The notes under the pieces were generated by a model that saw nothing but the letters and a program-made list of their open reading frames with translations, had not been told where the DNA came from and ran no database searches. A stretch of DNA of 64,000 bases. It comes from Glossina fuscipes (Eukaryota; Arthropoda; Insecta; Diptera; Glossinidae). Position numbers and translations under genes: made by a program. Location: NCBI RefSeq assembly GCF_014805625.2, contig NW_023998415.1, positions 22,715,071 to 22,779,070 on the forward strand, written 5' to 3'. Positions 1 through 12,980 of the stretch are shown in pieces (positions within the stretch are counted from its first letter, which is position 1; every line of letters begins with the position of its first letter).

Positions 1-2423
1 AAGCTTTTATTTTCTTACCACTCTTGTTGTTGTAGTATTATCACTGCTTTCTGCTTTTGGTTTGATCCGAGCAAGAGATAAAGAAACTTTATTTTCCACA
101 CTTTAATTTTGCCTGTTAAGAGTTAATGTTACCTTGTGTGCACAGAACACCAAGAACACCAATAAACACATTATAATAAACCACGATCCACCATTACATA
201 GCCTACACCGCTTCGCTTAATACAACTGCTCCTATAATAACTTTTCAAACTACGGCTTTGTATGGATAGCGGACCAGAACACTTCGATATAGCAAATTTT
301 ATGTCAAAATATGTCAAAAATTGCGGGCTCCAGGTTGAACACGGGCAAATATGACAGACAGATAAGCTTAGAAACTGATTCCCAATGGACCGGTATAATA
401 AAAGCCGATCTGATTGTTGTATTACATCCGCACAAACTTAGTACACTTTTGCACCACAAGTGGTGGCGTACGGTATAAAAATTTTTTTAACAAATTTGTC
501 CATTTAGTAAGATGCCTGCAGAAATCATTTAAAGCAAAATAATTCTCTTTTAATCAACTACTTGGTCGTTTTCCCACCAATCGCATATTTCCCTTTACAA
601 CAGAAAAACGAAAACAATTCTTAAAATGCTATTCGGTATCTAGCGACGAGTATTGAATTTATTGTGAAACATTCGTATAAAAGAAATTGTGTAGAGTCTT
701 TTGATTGAGAATTGAAAGTTAAGTTAAGTAATGATAGTTCCTTGAAAAATGGACTTTCTGAGCCCCATAAAAAACTCCACGCACCGTAATATCTTTTCAT
801 AAACATTGTTAAATATTTTACTGACATGAAGTTAGCCCACCGTGCATTGCGTACATTTTTCTATTTATTATAAGCTGAGCTATCCTCACACATGGTTCGT
901 GTCGTTTCTATTGAAAGAATGACAATATCATCGTAAGAACGAAACGGAAATAAACAAAAAAGCAAATCGAATATCGAACAAATGCAATATCACCAGTTAC
1001 TTTAATATATATACATAAACGTGAAGAAAAATTAATGTTATTCCAGTTTTTTGATATGCACATGTCAGGGATTTTGGTAGTGATGAGGCACGAAAAGGGC
1101 AATAAAATCAGGTTTTGCTGTTAGTTTTCGGCGTTTGTTAAGACATATCATAAAAATGAATTTGTATTAATCCTTTAAAAAATGTTTTATACACTCGATT
1201 ACTTGCTATATATATAAGGGCGATCTTTATTGGGGGTTATAGTTGGAGAGAAAACTTGGAAAGGGCAATGAAATTAGGTTTTTGCAAAACCTTTCACTTC
1301 CTTCAACATATATCAAAAAATTGGAGTAAGTAATGGCTCTAAAAATTGTTACAATTCGAGTTGTGCATTGCAGGTGCTTCTAGTGTAGAGCTGCATGTCG
1401 GTTAGTAGGAATACGGGCTCGTGAAACCTGAAATGTGATTTTCTTTAACCCCGATTTTTTCTCTCGTATTGGTTACTATAACTTTAAGACAAGATTCTCT
1501 AGTGAAACGCGCTGGATATTTTTAATAAAAAATTTCAACATTTTCATTCAAATACTCGCCGATCACACTAAAATCAATATATTTGAAAAATCCCTCCGGT
1601 TCATATAATCTTGTCAAGTAGTATCTCTTCATTTTATTACAAAAAAAATTCTCAAAAGAATGTTTCTTTTAAGGCCGTGCCCCTTAAGATGAGAAGAGGA
1701 ACATCATGCTTTTTCGTTCTTAAGACGGGATTGCATGAGGTTTAGGTGTAACTGACTGAGAGACTCGTAATTATTTGACTCGCTTCGCATATTTGATTCG
1801 ATTTAAAGGAGATATTTTTCAATTCTAAATTTTACAATTTCCGTAATTCGACGAATTTAAAGGTTACAGGAAGCCACCGACAGTTTGATTAGCCAATAGG
1901 AGAACAAACGCGCATGACTTTAAATCTGAAAGTAATCAGAAATTGATTAAATCATCCGTCCCTCAGAGCTATGTAAAAAAAAAAACAACTCAACATGAAA
2001 AAATGTTGAGTAAAACACAACAACTCCTAGTTACGCTAATAATAATTTAAAAAAAAAAAATAGTTATGCATATATATGTTTTACAATAAACGTCAAACAT
2101 TCATCAATTCTGTGTTCGTTTCTCAACGCAATATTCACCGACTTCGCTGGATTATTCTCCTAAAATAACAATAGATTATGATTGTTATTGTTTTCCTTTT
2201 TTTTTCTGTCTTTTTTTTTTTTTTTTTGCTGTTCCGTAAAACATGCCGATACAAGCATAATTGCCACAATATAGACGTATAAGCGCACATATATAGCTAA
2301 CTTGTTTATTGTCATCACATTTGTATGAAACTTAATCAAGTTATTTATCAATCAAGAGCACAAAACGTAACTATGGTGAAAGTAAGAGGTATAAGCGTAC
2401 ATGTCATAGAAGTGCGTATACGC
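1..2423. other. Gene-free AT-rich DNA
   Basis: No coding exon, transposase motif or RNA gene is recognisable on either strand. Short ORFs here are AT-rich and lack any family motif. A-tracts at about 2049-2060 and a T-tract at about 2211-2227 are the only notable features. Confidence 0.5.
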
Positions 2424-2572
2424 TTGTGTGTCGGTGTGTGTGTGTGTGTGCGTGTGTATGTGTGTGCGCGAATGTGCAAGTGTATCAGCGTGCAGGTGGG
2501 TGGATATGTATATACCTGCGTGTGTGTGTGTGTGTATGTGTGTATGTGTACGTGCGTGCGTGCATGTGTACG
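2424..2572. repeat. (TG)n microsatellite, interrupted
   Basis: Two blocks of alternating TG/CG dinucleotides (about 2424-2470 and 2517-2572) are separated by a mixed spacer. The two overlapping plus-strand ORFs here are rich in V and C only because they translate the repeat. They are not genes. Confidence 0.9.
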
Positions 2573-4769
2573 GCTGAATACAATGAATTTGTTATTTCAA
2601 CTGTTAACAACAATTGCAACAACCAGCGAATGCATGAATGCACGCAATCAGTACAATGTACAGGAATCTCCTTATGCGTGTAAATGTTGGGGCGTTCGTG
2701 TGTAAACCTATATGAATGAGTAAATGGATGAGTTTGCTTGCATTTCTGTATGCTTTTATGCTAAAGCTAATGCAATTTATAAATTTGGGGAAAAATAATC
2801 AAGAGCAAACATTTAATTCGCTCATTTATAAACGAAGGCGAGTGCTATGCGCGGACATGTATATATTATTCAATCCTCTTAAAGCGATTTAAATGCATTT
2901 AATTACTACAATATTGTACAATAATCAGCGAAAAAAAGCCCTACCACGAAACTTGAATACCCTAAGCGATAGGATCTGTTTACCTAAGATTCAAATTATG
3001 ATTGCTTTTCGAAAAGTAAGTAACGAAATTGTACAAACACATATGAAAAAGTCTTCATTTTGCACAATTTCACGCGATTTAAGCGATAAGCTCCATAATC
3101 GCGAATATATGCATAAAATTTTTTATTTCGATTGCCTCCATAAATTCTAAATTGATCAATTGATTGATAAAATTGAAAATAATTGCAAATATTTGAAGTC
3201 GTATCGTATCGAATCTCATGGCTCTGAGGGGATATTCTTCATATCTAATGTCCTCACGGATGCTGCCAAGTATTAAGAGAACCGCTTGATTAATTTAATT
3301 TACCTACAATTGGTACACATAATAATACTGACAGATAACGCGTATGTTTGCATTTTGTTAATACAATAAATACTTAGTCTTATATCCTGAGCACATTATT
3401 TGCTTTAGTTATGTGCAAATAACAAAAATAATGAAATAATACGTGGGTGATAATAGCATTTAATTTAAATTATTTACAAACTCATTGAATGAAATAGAGA
3501 AGGAAATGCCGTTGAATGCCGATAATAAACATTCCATTTCATCGATATACTAATTTTACTTGTCCATCTGTACTATAATCGATGTGTTCCTGAAAAACAC
3601 CACAATCGATCTCCGTCCGGTTGTCAAATACTGAAATTCTTAAAAATATGTAGGAAAAGATGTTCATAATTTTCATATAGCGATTTCATAAACGATTTCT
3701 ATAGGTAAAACTAACACATTAATTTAAGCTTCTACTATGAAATCTTTGAAAATTACCTCAAAAGCTTTTAATAATTTTAAACTTTTTCTATATATACGAC
3801 GAACGACGCCAACCAAACCAAGCCTGAACAAACCGAAACAAAACAATTTCTCTTATCGGGCTACACTGAAATCCCTGAAATATTAAGGGAATGGCATCAA
3901 AATATGAATAAAAGAGCGACGAAATTTCAAATGACCAAAAATTTCATTTTCCAAACATAGCATACCACATGACCGTAGCACGGCTAAACTCGTTTATCTC
4001 AAAACACGATAATTTTGAAATCCATCACGTACCTTTTTAGCTAATGCATGAACGTGCTAAGTAGTATTTTTTTTTCCATATAAATGCATACCAGGTGCCT
4101 CAAGAGAACGGCTGCGCTGTGACTCTTCTTTAATGTTTTCCAAAAAAAATTTTCGTTTAATTCTTAACCATACGCTTAATAAAGTTCTCCGATGTTACCA
4201 TTTTTGCGATTTTCCTATAGTGACTTAATATGCTTTGAACTATGTGTGTGGGGAAAATGTGTCATAAACTGGAAAAAATGAAGTCCTTTAGGTTTCGAAC
4301 TTTGGCTCACGTGCTCGCGAAGGACTTCTGTGCTTCGGTTAAATGAATTATTGCGGAGAGGTTACAGCCTAATGTCCTACCTGTTGGTATCAAAATTTTC
4401 AAATAGATTAACCGTTGTTATTACATTGCGTTTTTATTTACTTGAAAGCATTTTTAAGCATATAATGCTAAATGGTGGAGAATGATTCGGAAAGTATCTG
4501 TACTTTGATGTTTTCTAATTAGAATTCCGTCCGAACCCGTCTATAGAGTTACATAATTTCTTCCCATTTTCTATATTACTTTTCTAACACCTCGCAATAT
4601 GGAGTGTGTGAAAGGTGCTATCCTTTCGTTGACAGATGCAGCAAAACCGTTCCCATATATGAGACTTGCTCTAGTGTTGCAATTTTTTATTGCTTTTCAA
4701 ATCTCTTAATGACTAAATATATGCCGAATAACCTCCTCCTCCTCCTTGTCATTATATCGATGGATTCCG
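2573..4769. other. Gene-free AT-rich DNA
   Basis: I see no coding exon, transposon motif or structured RNA. The sequence is AT-rich with only short ORFs of no recognisable family. Confidence 0.5.
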
Positions 4770-4876
4770 AAACATTTTCTGCATCGATCTCCGAGCTTGT
4801 CTGTCCGTCTTGTTTTCTTGTGTTCAGTTTACAGGTCGCAATTTTTGAAATATTTCGATGAAATTTGGTACACCGA
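4770..4876 (+). repeat. Dispersed repeat fragment (CTGTCCGTCT family)
   Basis: The segment contains a CTGTCCGTCT motif near 4800, followed by a 'cgatgaaatttggtacacc' block at 4857-4875. The second block recurs with few changes at 52483-52501 in another repeat copy (gatgaaactcggtacacct). This combination is, as I recall, typical of an abundant interspersed repeat of higher flies. Family identity is not established here. Confidence 0.5.
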
Positions 4877-7800
4877 AGTGCTTTGGCTTAAGGACGAATG
4901 CTATTGAAAATGCTATGGATCGGCCTACTTTTTCCGTCCCTTCCCATACAATGCTTTATTTAGAAAAATCGCTATATGAATAAGTGTATTAAGCGATGCT
5001 ACGTAGGGTATTTAGAGATGTGCGGTGACCTACAAAAGTGACTTTACTTGTTTTAATTTTACATACAGTTGATAACAGGTGTAAAATAACAAAGAATCTC
5101 CTATAATTATAAAAAAAAACAGAAGTAATAGTATAGTATATATATATACTATACACCAGCCATATCGTAAATAAATAATTTTCTGTTGTTTTGTGTAAAT
5201 ATTATCAAAACCAAAATACTATATAGAAAGTTACTATAGGTCGATTGTATTTTTTGGACACTGACCCCGTGAGCTCCTAATTTTTCTCTTACTCGTTTCA
5301 GTCCTAAATACAATTTCTTGGAATACTATTACAAAGTATCAAATATCGTTTATACAATTTTTCTCACCAGCCTCGCTTAAGGCAAACGGTACTCAATTTT
5401 AGTCTTTCATATTTAGTTTCACGATAATGGGCGACTCACTAAAAGTAAACGAGGTATGTCTATACATTTCCTAAACATAATGATGAAATCAATATACCAT
5501 CATATACTCTGATGGTGAATGCAAAAGCATCGTGTTCGAGATATATGCCGCTTATTACTTCTAAAATATTGCTTATGCGTACGCCATATACGCTAAATAC
5601 ATACATTAAGCTCGTATTGCTTTACTTATTGTGTAATTATTATTATTAATAATTAAATCTGTTTAACAAATGTATTTACAAATTAATTACACCAAGTTTC
5701 CACAACTATGTAATGAAAAGTTTCATTGCGCTTTAAAATATGTTTAATATCAACACAAAATTATTACATTCCAACATGACGGGCTTATAAGATAAAATAA
5801 ACATAATCTTATAGTCCCCTGCAGCCATCTGGAAATTGTTTAGCATTTCGCGTCACTAGGAGGGATTTGTTATGTTAATTCGGAAGATAGCATTGGCTTT
5901 CTACCATATAGGAATCGTTTGCCGCTTATAAAGTTGCCGCCTCTTCAAAACAGAGGAGTTATGCACTTTGTAACTAATAAATATACATCTATATATGTAC
6001 ATATGTATATAACTTAATCGCTTGAAAAGCAATTTTGTGGATGCTTTCCCGACGAGAATTGTTAATAACAACAGAAACGGCGTACCGTTTCCAACTTGGT
6101 GTGCCTAGGCTGCAATGTCCCGTATTACAATATATATCCCCAACACTGCAAAAATATGATTCATTAGAATCCGCCACCAATTAAATCTTTCCTGCTGTTT
6201 GTAGCGGTTCATTTTTCAAAAAATATTCCTTTTTTTTATACTTTCGTGAGTCCTTAATAGAATTGTCCGCACTATTATAATTTCGATGCCCTTTCATTCC
6301 GTCCGAAATAAGCAATTGCTATAGAATCTGACTGTCACAGTAATTGCGTCCTTTGAATATTATAAATTCCTTACCCAATTCCTTTACATATTTACTATAT
6401 ACCCATGTTTCGGACTGAGCTAAATATAATTCTCTCACTTATCTCTCATTTGTTGAACTTCACTAATCTCGTTTCTATTGAAAGTTCCTAAAGGAAAAGT
6501 AAAAAAGAGTCTTCTTTATCATTAGATTTAATTTCTACAATTATATTTTACCTTTTTGTAAATCACAGAAAACTTTATATATACGTGTTTCTTACCATCG
6601 ATTATTGTATTAAAGGAAAGACGAAAATAAAAAACAATTTTTAAAAAATTCTATTTGGCATGCATGTGTACACACCTGCATATTTGTATAAGGTACAGTG
6701 AGGAAAAGAGCAAAGAAAAAGGAAGGCACGGAAAGTGCGAAGGACAAAAAAAAGAAAATGAAAAGAAAAGATAAATAAACGAGAAAACGAAATGGATTCT
6801 TTGTAATCATTCTTTACACGTCTAAGGTTTTCTTGTTTCACGAGCATATATGTATATATGTATGTATATATGTACATTTCTAGATTTATATGTATTCCCT
6901 TCGTATAGTTTCTCTCTGACACATCACACATACATCATTGTGCATGGAATTTACTCTCGTTATTATTAGACGCGGATGTGTGAAAATTAATTTCTATGAA
7001 AAATTACAAATTCAAGTGTAACATATACACGGGCGTATGTATATACATACGCATACACTCTTCTGCCACAACGGAAGGATTTGTCGGACATGTATGACGT
7101 TCTGTTTTTCTATTTTTACAAATGCGTGAGTTTTTCACAGCCATCATTTTTTATCAATTTTCTAAAAGCATATCTACGAGTAATATTTTTCAATTTTTTT
7201 TCCGTTTTTTTTTTTTTTTTATATTTCTTTTTGCGTAACATCAGCTTGCAACATGGCTACTGGAAAATATTGTTTATTTTTTCATTTTCAAGCAATTGAA
7301 ACTGCGCTGAAAATTTAATAGGGAGAGCGCATATTCTACAGGGTTCTGAAGCTGAGCGACTTTCTGACAATTAAAAGCTATCATCTATTCTTCATGGTAA
7401 TATGCATAGATCATGCTATTCCCTATGGGTTAGATCATCGCAAATTGCTTAACCAAATATTTTTGATTTTGCTTAGTACTTTGTACTTTGAACTTTGTAG
7501 AATATATAGTAAAAACCCGGTGCTAGAAGCATACTTTTCCCTTGAAATTTTGGGTTTTGTTCAGAAGAGACATCCTGTATACATTGACCACCAGCTTGTA
7601 AGTTATAGCGAAATGTTTCTCTAATACGCTAACAGCAAAAATTGAGAAAGCATTTACGTTCCTTTGGTAGCAATTCCAAACAGAAATATGGCCAAGACAG
7701 CCTTTGAAGAGGCTCAGTCTGAGAGCGTGCAGTGTGCAATTCGAATTGTGAGAGTGTAATCATTGATGAACCATTTTTTAGGTAACCAGGCATGCATGTG

Positions 7801-8321
7801 TCAAACTGACTTAGTTTTATGTAATCACATCATTACATCAATTTTATTTAACCAGTGCAGTAGTAAATCTATCTATATCCCCTTGCATGTAAAGCTGTCA
7901 TCTACATAAATTTTAAGCCAATCTTGAAGTGCCTATAAATGAGGAATGGAGGCGTATGAGTAATGTGTATCTGCTATAGTTGAGCTAGCTAATTCGTGAT
8001 ATTTAAGTGGGATTCCATATTTATGCTCACGAACACCCCTAGGACGGTTACAAACAAAACAAGTTGCACGTACTTGCCCCGTGTCGAATATGCGAACAGA
8101 CGATACGCTCAGCTACCGAATAGTGATCCTATGTACCCCTAGGGTTTTTTCAATACTCACCTCGGCTATTGGTCTCTCTTCGGCCCCGAAGTTGGGTTCG
8201 ACGACCCCTATCAATCTATCTTCTACTCATTACACAACTTTCACAACTTACACAGCGCTTTGCACCATAGTTGCATTCTTGCATTCAATTTATTTGATGA
8301 ATATATATATATATATATGTA
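4877..8321. other. Gene-free AT-rich DNA with microsatellites
   Basis: No supported gene. There are short TA/TATG tracts (5131-5152, 5989-6010, 6840-6880, 8301-8319) and T-tracts (7195-7220). A moderately GC-rich patch at 8030-8230 contains 'acccctag' twice but has no recognisable protein. Confidence 0.45.
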
Positions 8322-8345
8322 CAGGCAAACCTGTTTTTGTGCGGT
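8322..8345 (+). repeat. Left terminal inverted repeat
   Basis: Starts CAGGCAAACCTG and ends GTGCGGT. It matches the reverse complement of 9194-9217 with two mismatches and is preceded by TA. Confidence 0.8.
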
Positions 8346-8635
8346 AGATAGGGACCGCGGAAAAAAAACCGCACCAAAAAAAAATATTCAAAAACTTCAT
8401 AAATAGCTATAAGAAATAATTTTTCACAGCATATTAAAGAAAAACATTTTTATGCGGTAGAGAGGGACCGCATAAAAAAAGTCTCACTTAGAAAATATGT
8501 CAAAGCGTCACGAAATAGCAAGAAAGTGGTTTCCCAAACAAAATAAATAATTAAATTACACATTGAAACATTTAAAAAAATTTTAATTTCTAATTTTAAA
8601 CAAGGAGAAATTTTCAAAATGTACATAATTCAATA

Positions 8636-9052
8636 CTACTCGTCGTAGTTCAAAACGCGCATATTTTTGCGATGAACTGGTTCGTAATCGCTTTCGTCAC
8701 TTGAAGATACTACAGTTGGTTTATTTTTTGTTAACATGTAGTCGGTGATAAGTTTTTGCGACGACGGTCGTTTGGTCAGCTGTTTGTAAACGTCGCGATA
8801 GCCAGATATACACAATCGAAGCTCTTTTTGGAATTTCATACTTCTTTGAGAATTGTTATCTATTTTAAGAAAATGCTTTTCCAATTTGCTGCAAAGCTGG
8901 ATCCCTGCATTTATTTTATCCGCTGTAATAGATTCCGGTTCTTCTTGTCCGTCTTCATGATCTGTTAATGAAATAGGCTGACGCAATAGGTATGAAAATG
9001 GCTGTTGCAATGTGTACATACACACTGATAGCAAAAAAAGTGATGCCAACAC
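8636..9052 (-). pseudogene. C-terminal remnant of a Tigger/pogo (CENP-B-like) transposase
   Basis: A 138-residue minus-strand ORF. Its first 25 or so residues arise from terminal repeat DNA and are unlikely to be native. From about residue 28 it reads like the tail of Tigger/jerky-type transposases: an acidic stretch, an LxxxExxFL helix, then 'SSQKLITDYM' (about residues 97-106), close to the KQ-K-ITDFF motif that ends many pogo/Tigger proteins. An acidic Ser-Asp segment follows. The helix-turn-helix, CENP-B and DDE regions are missing, consistent with internal deletion. It lies wholly inside the TIR-bounded element. The family call is by motif only. Confidence 0.55.
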
Positions 9053-9105
9053 AGTTCAGATTGACCTAACCTCTCGGCGAAATTCAATGTGTCGACATTC
9101 ATATA

Positions 9106-9205
9106 CCGCACAAAAAAAAATCGCACAAAAAGAATCGCACCAAAAAAAGATTCGCACAAAAAGAATCGCACAAAAAAAAGCGCATAAAAAAAGACCGCAC
9201 AAAAA
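9106..9205 (+). repeat. Tandem TCGCAC-(A)n repeats in the right end of the element
   Basis: About seven degenerate units of TCGCAC, CCGCAC or GCGCAT, each followed by 4-9 A, run directly into the right TIR. Related units in the opposite sense (GTGCGGT, GACCGC) occur at 8338-8380 and 8452-8485. A plus-strand ORF of 93 codons over this stretch is just repeat translation. Confidence 0.75.
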
Positions 9206-9217
9206 CAGATTTGACTG
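9194..9217 (-). repeat. Right terminal inverted repeat
   Basis: Read on the minus strand it starts CAGTCAAATCTG and ends GTGCGGT, matching the left end with two mismatches. It is followed on the plus strand by TA. Confidence 0.8.
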
Positions 9218-11040
9218 TATGTGGTTTCTTCTTTTTAATGTATATGTAATATGTATTAAAACGATAGTAGAAATATTTATACTACATTTATAATACTAGC
9301 AATAGATATATTGAAAAAAAAAATAAAAATCTAGTGCATAACCTGGGCGGCGTTGGTTGGCTGTTTCAGATGATAATGATTTTGTCTATGTTGTGTTGAA
9401 GTCTCAATAATGGAAATGGCGTTGTTGTATGATAGATATCCGCTTTATTTGGATTTGCTGCTGCTTTTATTGCTCATATGTAGTGCATTTTTAGACAACG
9501 TTGAACGCTATTTTCCGATTATAACGTATTATTATAGATATTGTGTATAAATGCAATTTTCAGATTATACTTGTTTGTTTGCTTACGTCACAAATCAAAT
9601 GCCGATTGCTTCTTCTTTCGATAATAATTCTGGTATCGTAATTTTGTTTTTTTTTTTTATTTTATTTTATAAAAATTTATATCCAACGTAACATCAACGC
9701 AAAACAAAAATATTATTATTTCCTAAGTATTTTAGCTATGCTCTAATCTTAAAATCTCGACCTTTTGTTGTGTTTAAATACAATCAGGATATGCACACTT
9801 CAACAACAAAAACAGAAACGTCCATCATGTTCTTTCTTTCATTGCCTTATCCCAAATGTTACATGTTAATGTCTCATATTTTTTTGGGCATAGATTCCTT
9901 ATACTTTTTTTTTTAGATGGTTTCACATCATTTTCTTGTTATTGCGAAATTTCATTAAAATTGTCAGTTTTTTTTTTCTTAGATACACTTACGAACGATA
10001 GAGCCGATGATTAGATAAGTAAAAAAAAAAAATTTTTTTTCTTTTTTTTTCTGTCAATATAAATTTTTCCTCTTTTTCTCTGCTTTGATTCACTTCAGAG
10101 ACAATTTTACGATTACATTATGCAAACATACAATAATTGCATGGATAATAATTACGTCATTTCTTCAAAAAAAAAAAAAAAAAAAAAAAAATTTTTCGAA
10201 ATATTTTTGGACTTTTCCCCTTTACTTACCTTTATTAGCAAGGTCTTGAGTGTTTATAAATAGTTTTTCAAACTCTCTTTATTTAATTCAATCTATTTCT
10301 CTTATAAATTCACTTATCATTCCGTATACACACATCATCCAAAGTACTTCAATTTTTAACTTTTATATTAGATGCTCAGCAAAAATTAATGCAAACACAA
10401 TCTTTCTTTATAGTTCAAGTCCTTTAGAAAATTCCTTTATTTTTTCTTTCCGTCAACCGCACTAAACCTTCTTCCTTTCTTTCCGTCAAAAAGAGTCGAA
10501 CAATTTGCCTTTTTCTTTTCAAGCGCTGTCCTCCTTCTGCCATCCCGAATTTCAAGACATTAAAATCTTCTTCCTGCGAGAACTTGACAATCCTGGTTCA
10601 TCATGGTTGGAAGCAAGATTGCTATGCTAAAACCTCATATTAAAAGGGATGCTGCAAAAGAGACACGGAGTGGCAGTAAAATTTTCGAAGAAAGGGAACA
10701 AAAAGGAATATTTTATTTATTTACTTATTTTCTTCATCTTTTATAAATAAATTTGTTTCTAGTACTTAAAGGAATGCTTAACAACCTCTTCAAATATTAT
10801 TATCCTGATACCTTTTCTTCTATCCCAAAGAAAATTGTTAAATAAATTCTTTTCTTTTTTTAGACTGTTACAGTGGTCTACTTCTTTAATTTAAAAGAAC
10901 ATTTTTGAAGGTCTAGATCCTAAAAATCGTATTATCTACCATCTTGATAGTTTTTATGGCTTTAAAGTCAACACCATTGCCTTATGACTAACTTCAAATA
11001 TGTGTCAAGGCCAACTTCTTTTCATTACTGAATCATTCAC
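9218..11040. other. Gene-free AT-rich DNA with A/T tracts
   Basis: Contains many T- or A-tracts (for example about 9643-9658, 10021-10052 and an A-run at about 10168-10190). Short ORFs here have strongly biased composition. No gene or transposon motif is seen. Confidence 0.5.
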
Positions 11041-11355
11041 CTATGAATGGTCCGAGTGATTTCCACACCGGATATCTAGCCTGTTTAAAACAATTCCGAA
11101 CAAGCAATGACGGGTGAACTGGTACTTCGGAACATACTTCGCTACCACACGATTTATGCCCAAAATATTCGAATTGATAGCATAATATAAGTCAACCGAG
11201 TTGCCGACATCCAAGATTCGACGATTCTCCATGACAATTTTCTTCACTGCTTCAAAGTTTTCAACGAGTATTAACGTGCAGGGGCGTCCAGGGCGGGCAT
11301 CGTCATTTAAAATCGTCTCGGCCTTCTGCGAAGAGTATGTCTCACTTATAAACAC
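11041..11355 (-). pseudogene. mariner transposase fragment (N-terminal region)
   Basis: A minus-strand ORF reads DDARPGRP, then a V-ENFEAVKKIVMENRRI segment and ILGINRVVAKYVPK. These match the linker and second helix-turn-helix region of mauritiana/mellifera-like mariner transposases (DARPGRPST..ENIEAVKK...NRRIT...DVG.S...I....LGMKRVAAK.VPK). The catalytic DD(34)D domain is not found nearby, so this is a dead fragment. It is in the opposite orientation to the other mariner relics and has different sequence, so it is a separate insertion. Confidence 0.75.
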
Positions 11356-11399
11356 TTTTTTTGCTCAAAGCAGACCCGTCAAATGCCATAGTCAACATT

Positions 11400-12358
11400 T
11401 TAAGTGAATGGAAAGCTTAATTTAATTTACAATACAACCATTCACCGGACTTGGCCCTAAACGATTTTTTCCTGTTCCCAAATCTAAAAAGACTCGTACT
11501 TCTATGTCTGACCAATGAAACGATAAAATTCGGATACCGTTGTAGTTTCGCTATTAAACACAAATTCTTTACGTGAACAGCAAAATACTAAACTTGCTAA
11601 TAAAAAATGTTGTAAAAATTAATTATGCCTTAACAATTGTTGCTCTTACTGATGCTTTCGATTATTATAATTTCCTGAATTTCATTTGTGGTAAATGGAT
11701 CGGCGCTTATTTATTGTGTCTTTCGCCAGACCTAAAGTGTGAATTCACTGACCCCAAAAACACGTTAACTAAAAACTTATGCAAAATGTTGTAGAGAGAA
11801 TATCAAGGCAAAAAGCGATTTGAACCTAAATTATGAGCAGATATCGTGTTGAGTTATATGCAAAGAATATATAATACTCATGTATTTGAACTGATTATTG
11901 CATACAATATGGTTTCATTTAATAAAAATTCTTGTAACTAGATTTTTGAAAGTTTTTTTCTTTAGTGCCCAGTCCAGCCAAACGGGAATCTAACACAAAA
12001 AAATATACAATCAAAAAGCAGTTATCCAACAGTATAAGTAAGTAGGAGAACTGTATATTTGCCTCGAAACTAACTATGTATTACAGGTTAATACGAGTTA
12101 TGCTTTTCTAATAATAATGCTGTGCGCATTGCCCGCTCACCCAAACCCCCAACTTGCTGGTCTATCATTGCCCTTTTCTAGTTCTTCGTTTGCGTTCACA
12201 AAGGATAAACCTATAGAGATGCAAATCTATGCAATATTCTTCTTTAGGGTACATTTTCTTATATAAGATATAATGCGTTATTAAGCAAAAACATACAAAT
12301 GATCTTATATTTGCTTAGCTTGAGGCTAATATTTTCATATTACATTACGTACGATTTA
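11400..12358. other. Gene-free DNA between transposon relics
   Basis: AT-rich sequence with no supported exon, RNA gene or transposase motif. Short ORFs are uninformative. Confidence 0.45.
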
Positions 12359-12412
12359 TAACAAGTAAGAAGGTTATATTCGGCTAAGGCCGAATCTCGC
12401 ACACCCACCAGC
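12359..12412 (+). repeat. Hairpin-bearing dispersed repeat, copy 1
   Basis: An AACAAGTAAGAAGG block precedes a perfect 6-bp stem hairpin (TTCGGC-TAAG-GCCGAA, 12379-12394). The minus strand at 59681-59720 carries the same layout: ACAAGGAAG, a short spacer, then AGTCGG-TCAAGG-CCGACT. The shared layout with compensating stem changes suggests conserved termini of one dispersed family. Confidence 0.55.
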
Positions 12413-12980
12413 ACTAAGATCTTTAAAGCCCCAAGCTTTTATTTGCGGTCATAAAAGAATGAAAAATTAATTTACCACCAAAGTCATTTTATTAAATTAA
12501 TCCACCGTCGTAGTGTATATAATACATCGTCATTTGAGGAGTATATAAAGTATTTTTAAGCATTCTATCTAGTCTACCTTATGATTAGTAAGCATGAAAC
12601 CTCAAAAAGAGGAAAGAAAGAAAACTTAATCACTTATGACTTTGTGTTAGCATGGAACAGTAGAGCTTTCCGCAAAGTAAATTCAGCTTTCATCATTTCG
12701 CACTTTCTAAGTGATGAGCAACCCACTAATTCTTGCTAAGAAAAACGGAATTGCATTCGGTTTACGCTTTACTGCGAACGTGTGCTCTAATCAATCTGGT
12801 CCACTCTCAGTATGAACTTGCTTAGTCGATTTAAAATTTCACACTGAGGAAGAACATATACACTTTATATGGTCTCTGAAGCTTCCGCTTGGGCGTTGCA
12901 AACAGTATGGCAAAACGAGTGTACCCCCATTCTTTGACGGCGGGTAAATGTTTCTTTTAAAAATGTATAATATTAGGTCA
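12413..12980. other. Gene-free DNA
   Basis: No gene is supported. The last 150 bp may be degraded upstream sequence of the mariner relic that follows. Confidence 0.4.

Larger units (their letters stand above)
8322..9217. mobile_element. Non-autonomous pogo/Tigger-type DNA transposon, with TIRs and TA target site
   Basis: An 896-bp element is bounded by inverted termini that begin CAG and match at 22 of 24 positions (8322-8345 and 9194-9217). It is flanked by TA on each side (8320-8321 and 9218-9219), as expected of Tc1/mariner/pogo superfamily insertions. Inside lies a minus-strand remnant resembling the C-terminus of a Tigger/CENP-B-like transposase, while the catalytic DDE domain is absent. 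The element is therefore an internally deleted copy that would need a transposase in trans. Both ends are unusually rich in repeated ACCGCAC/TCGCAC-(A)n units. Superfamily is fairly sure; family is not. Confidence 0.75.

Noticed and set aside
2325..2705. Plus ORF of 126 codons, rich in V and C
   Set aside because: It is a translation of the (TG)n microsatellite; a second overlapping frame is equally open for the same reason.
9012..9293. Lys/Arg-rich plus ORF of 93 codons
   Set aside because: It is generated by the TCGCAC-(A)n tandem repeats of the transposon right end.
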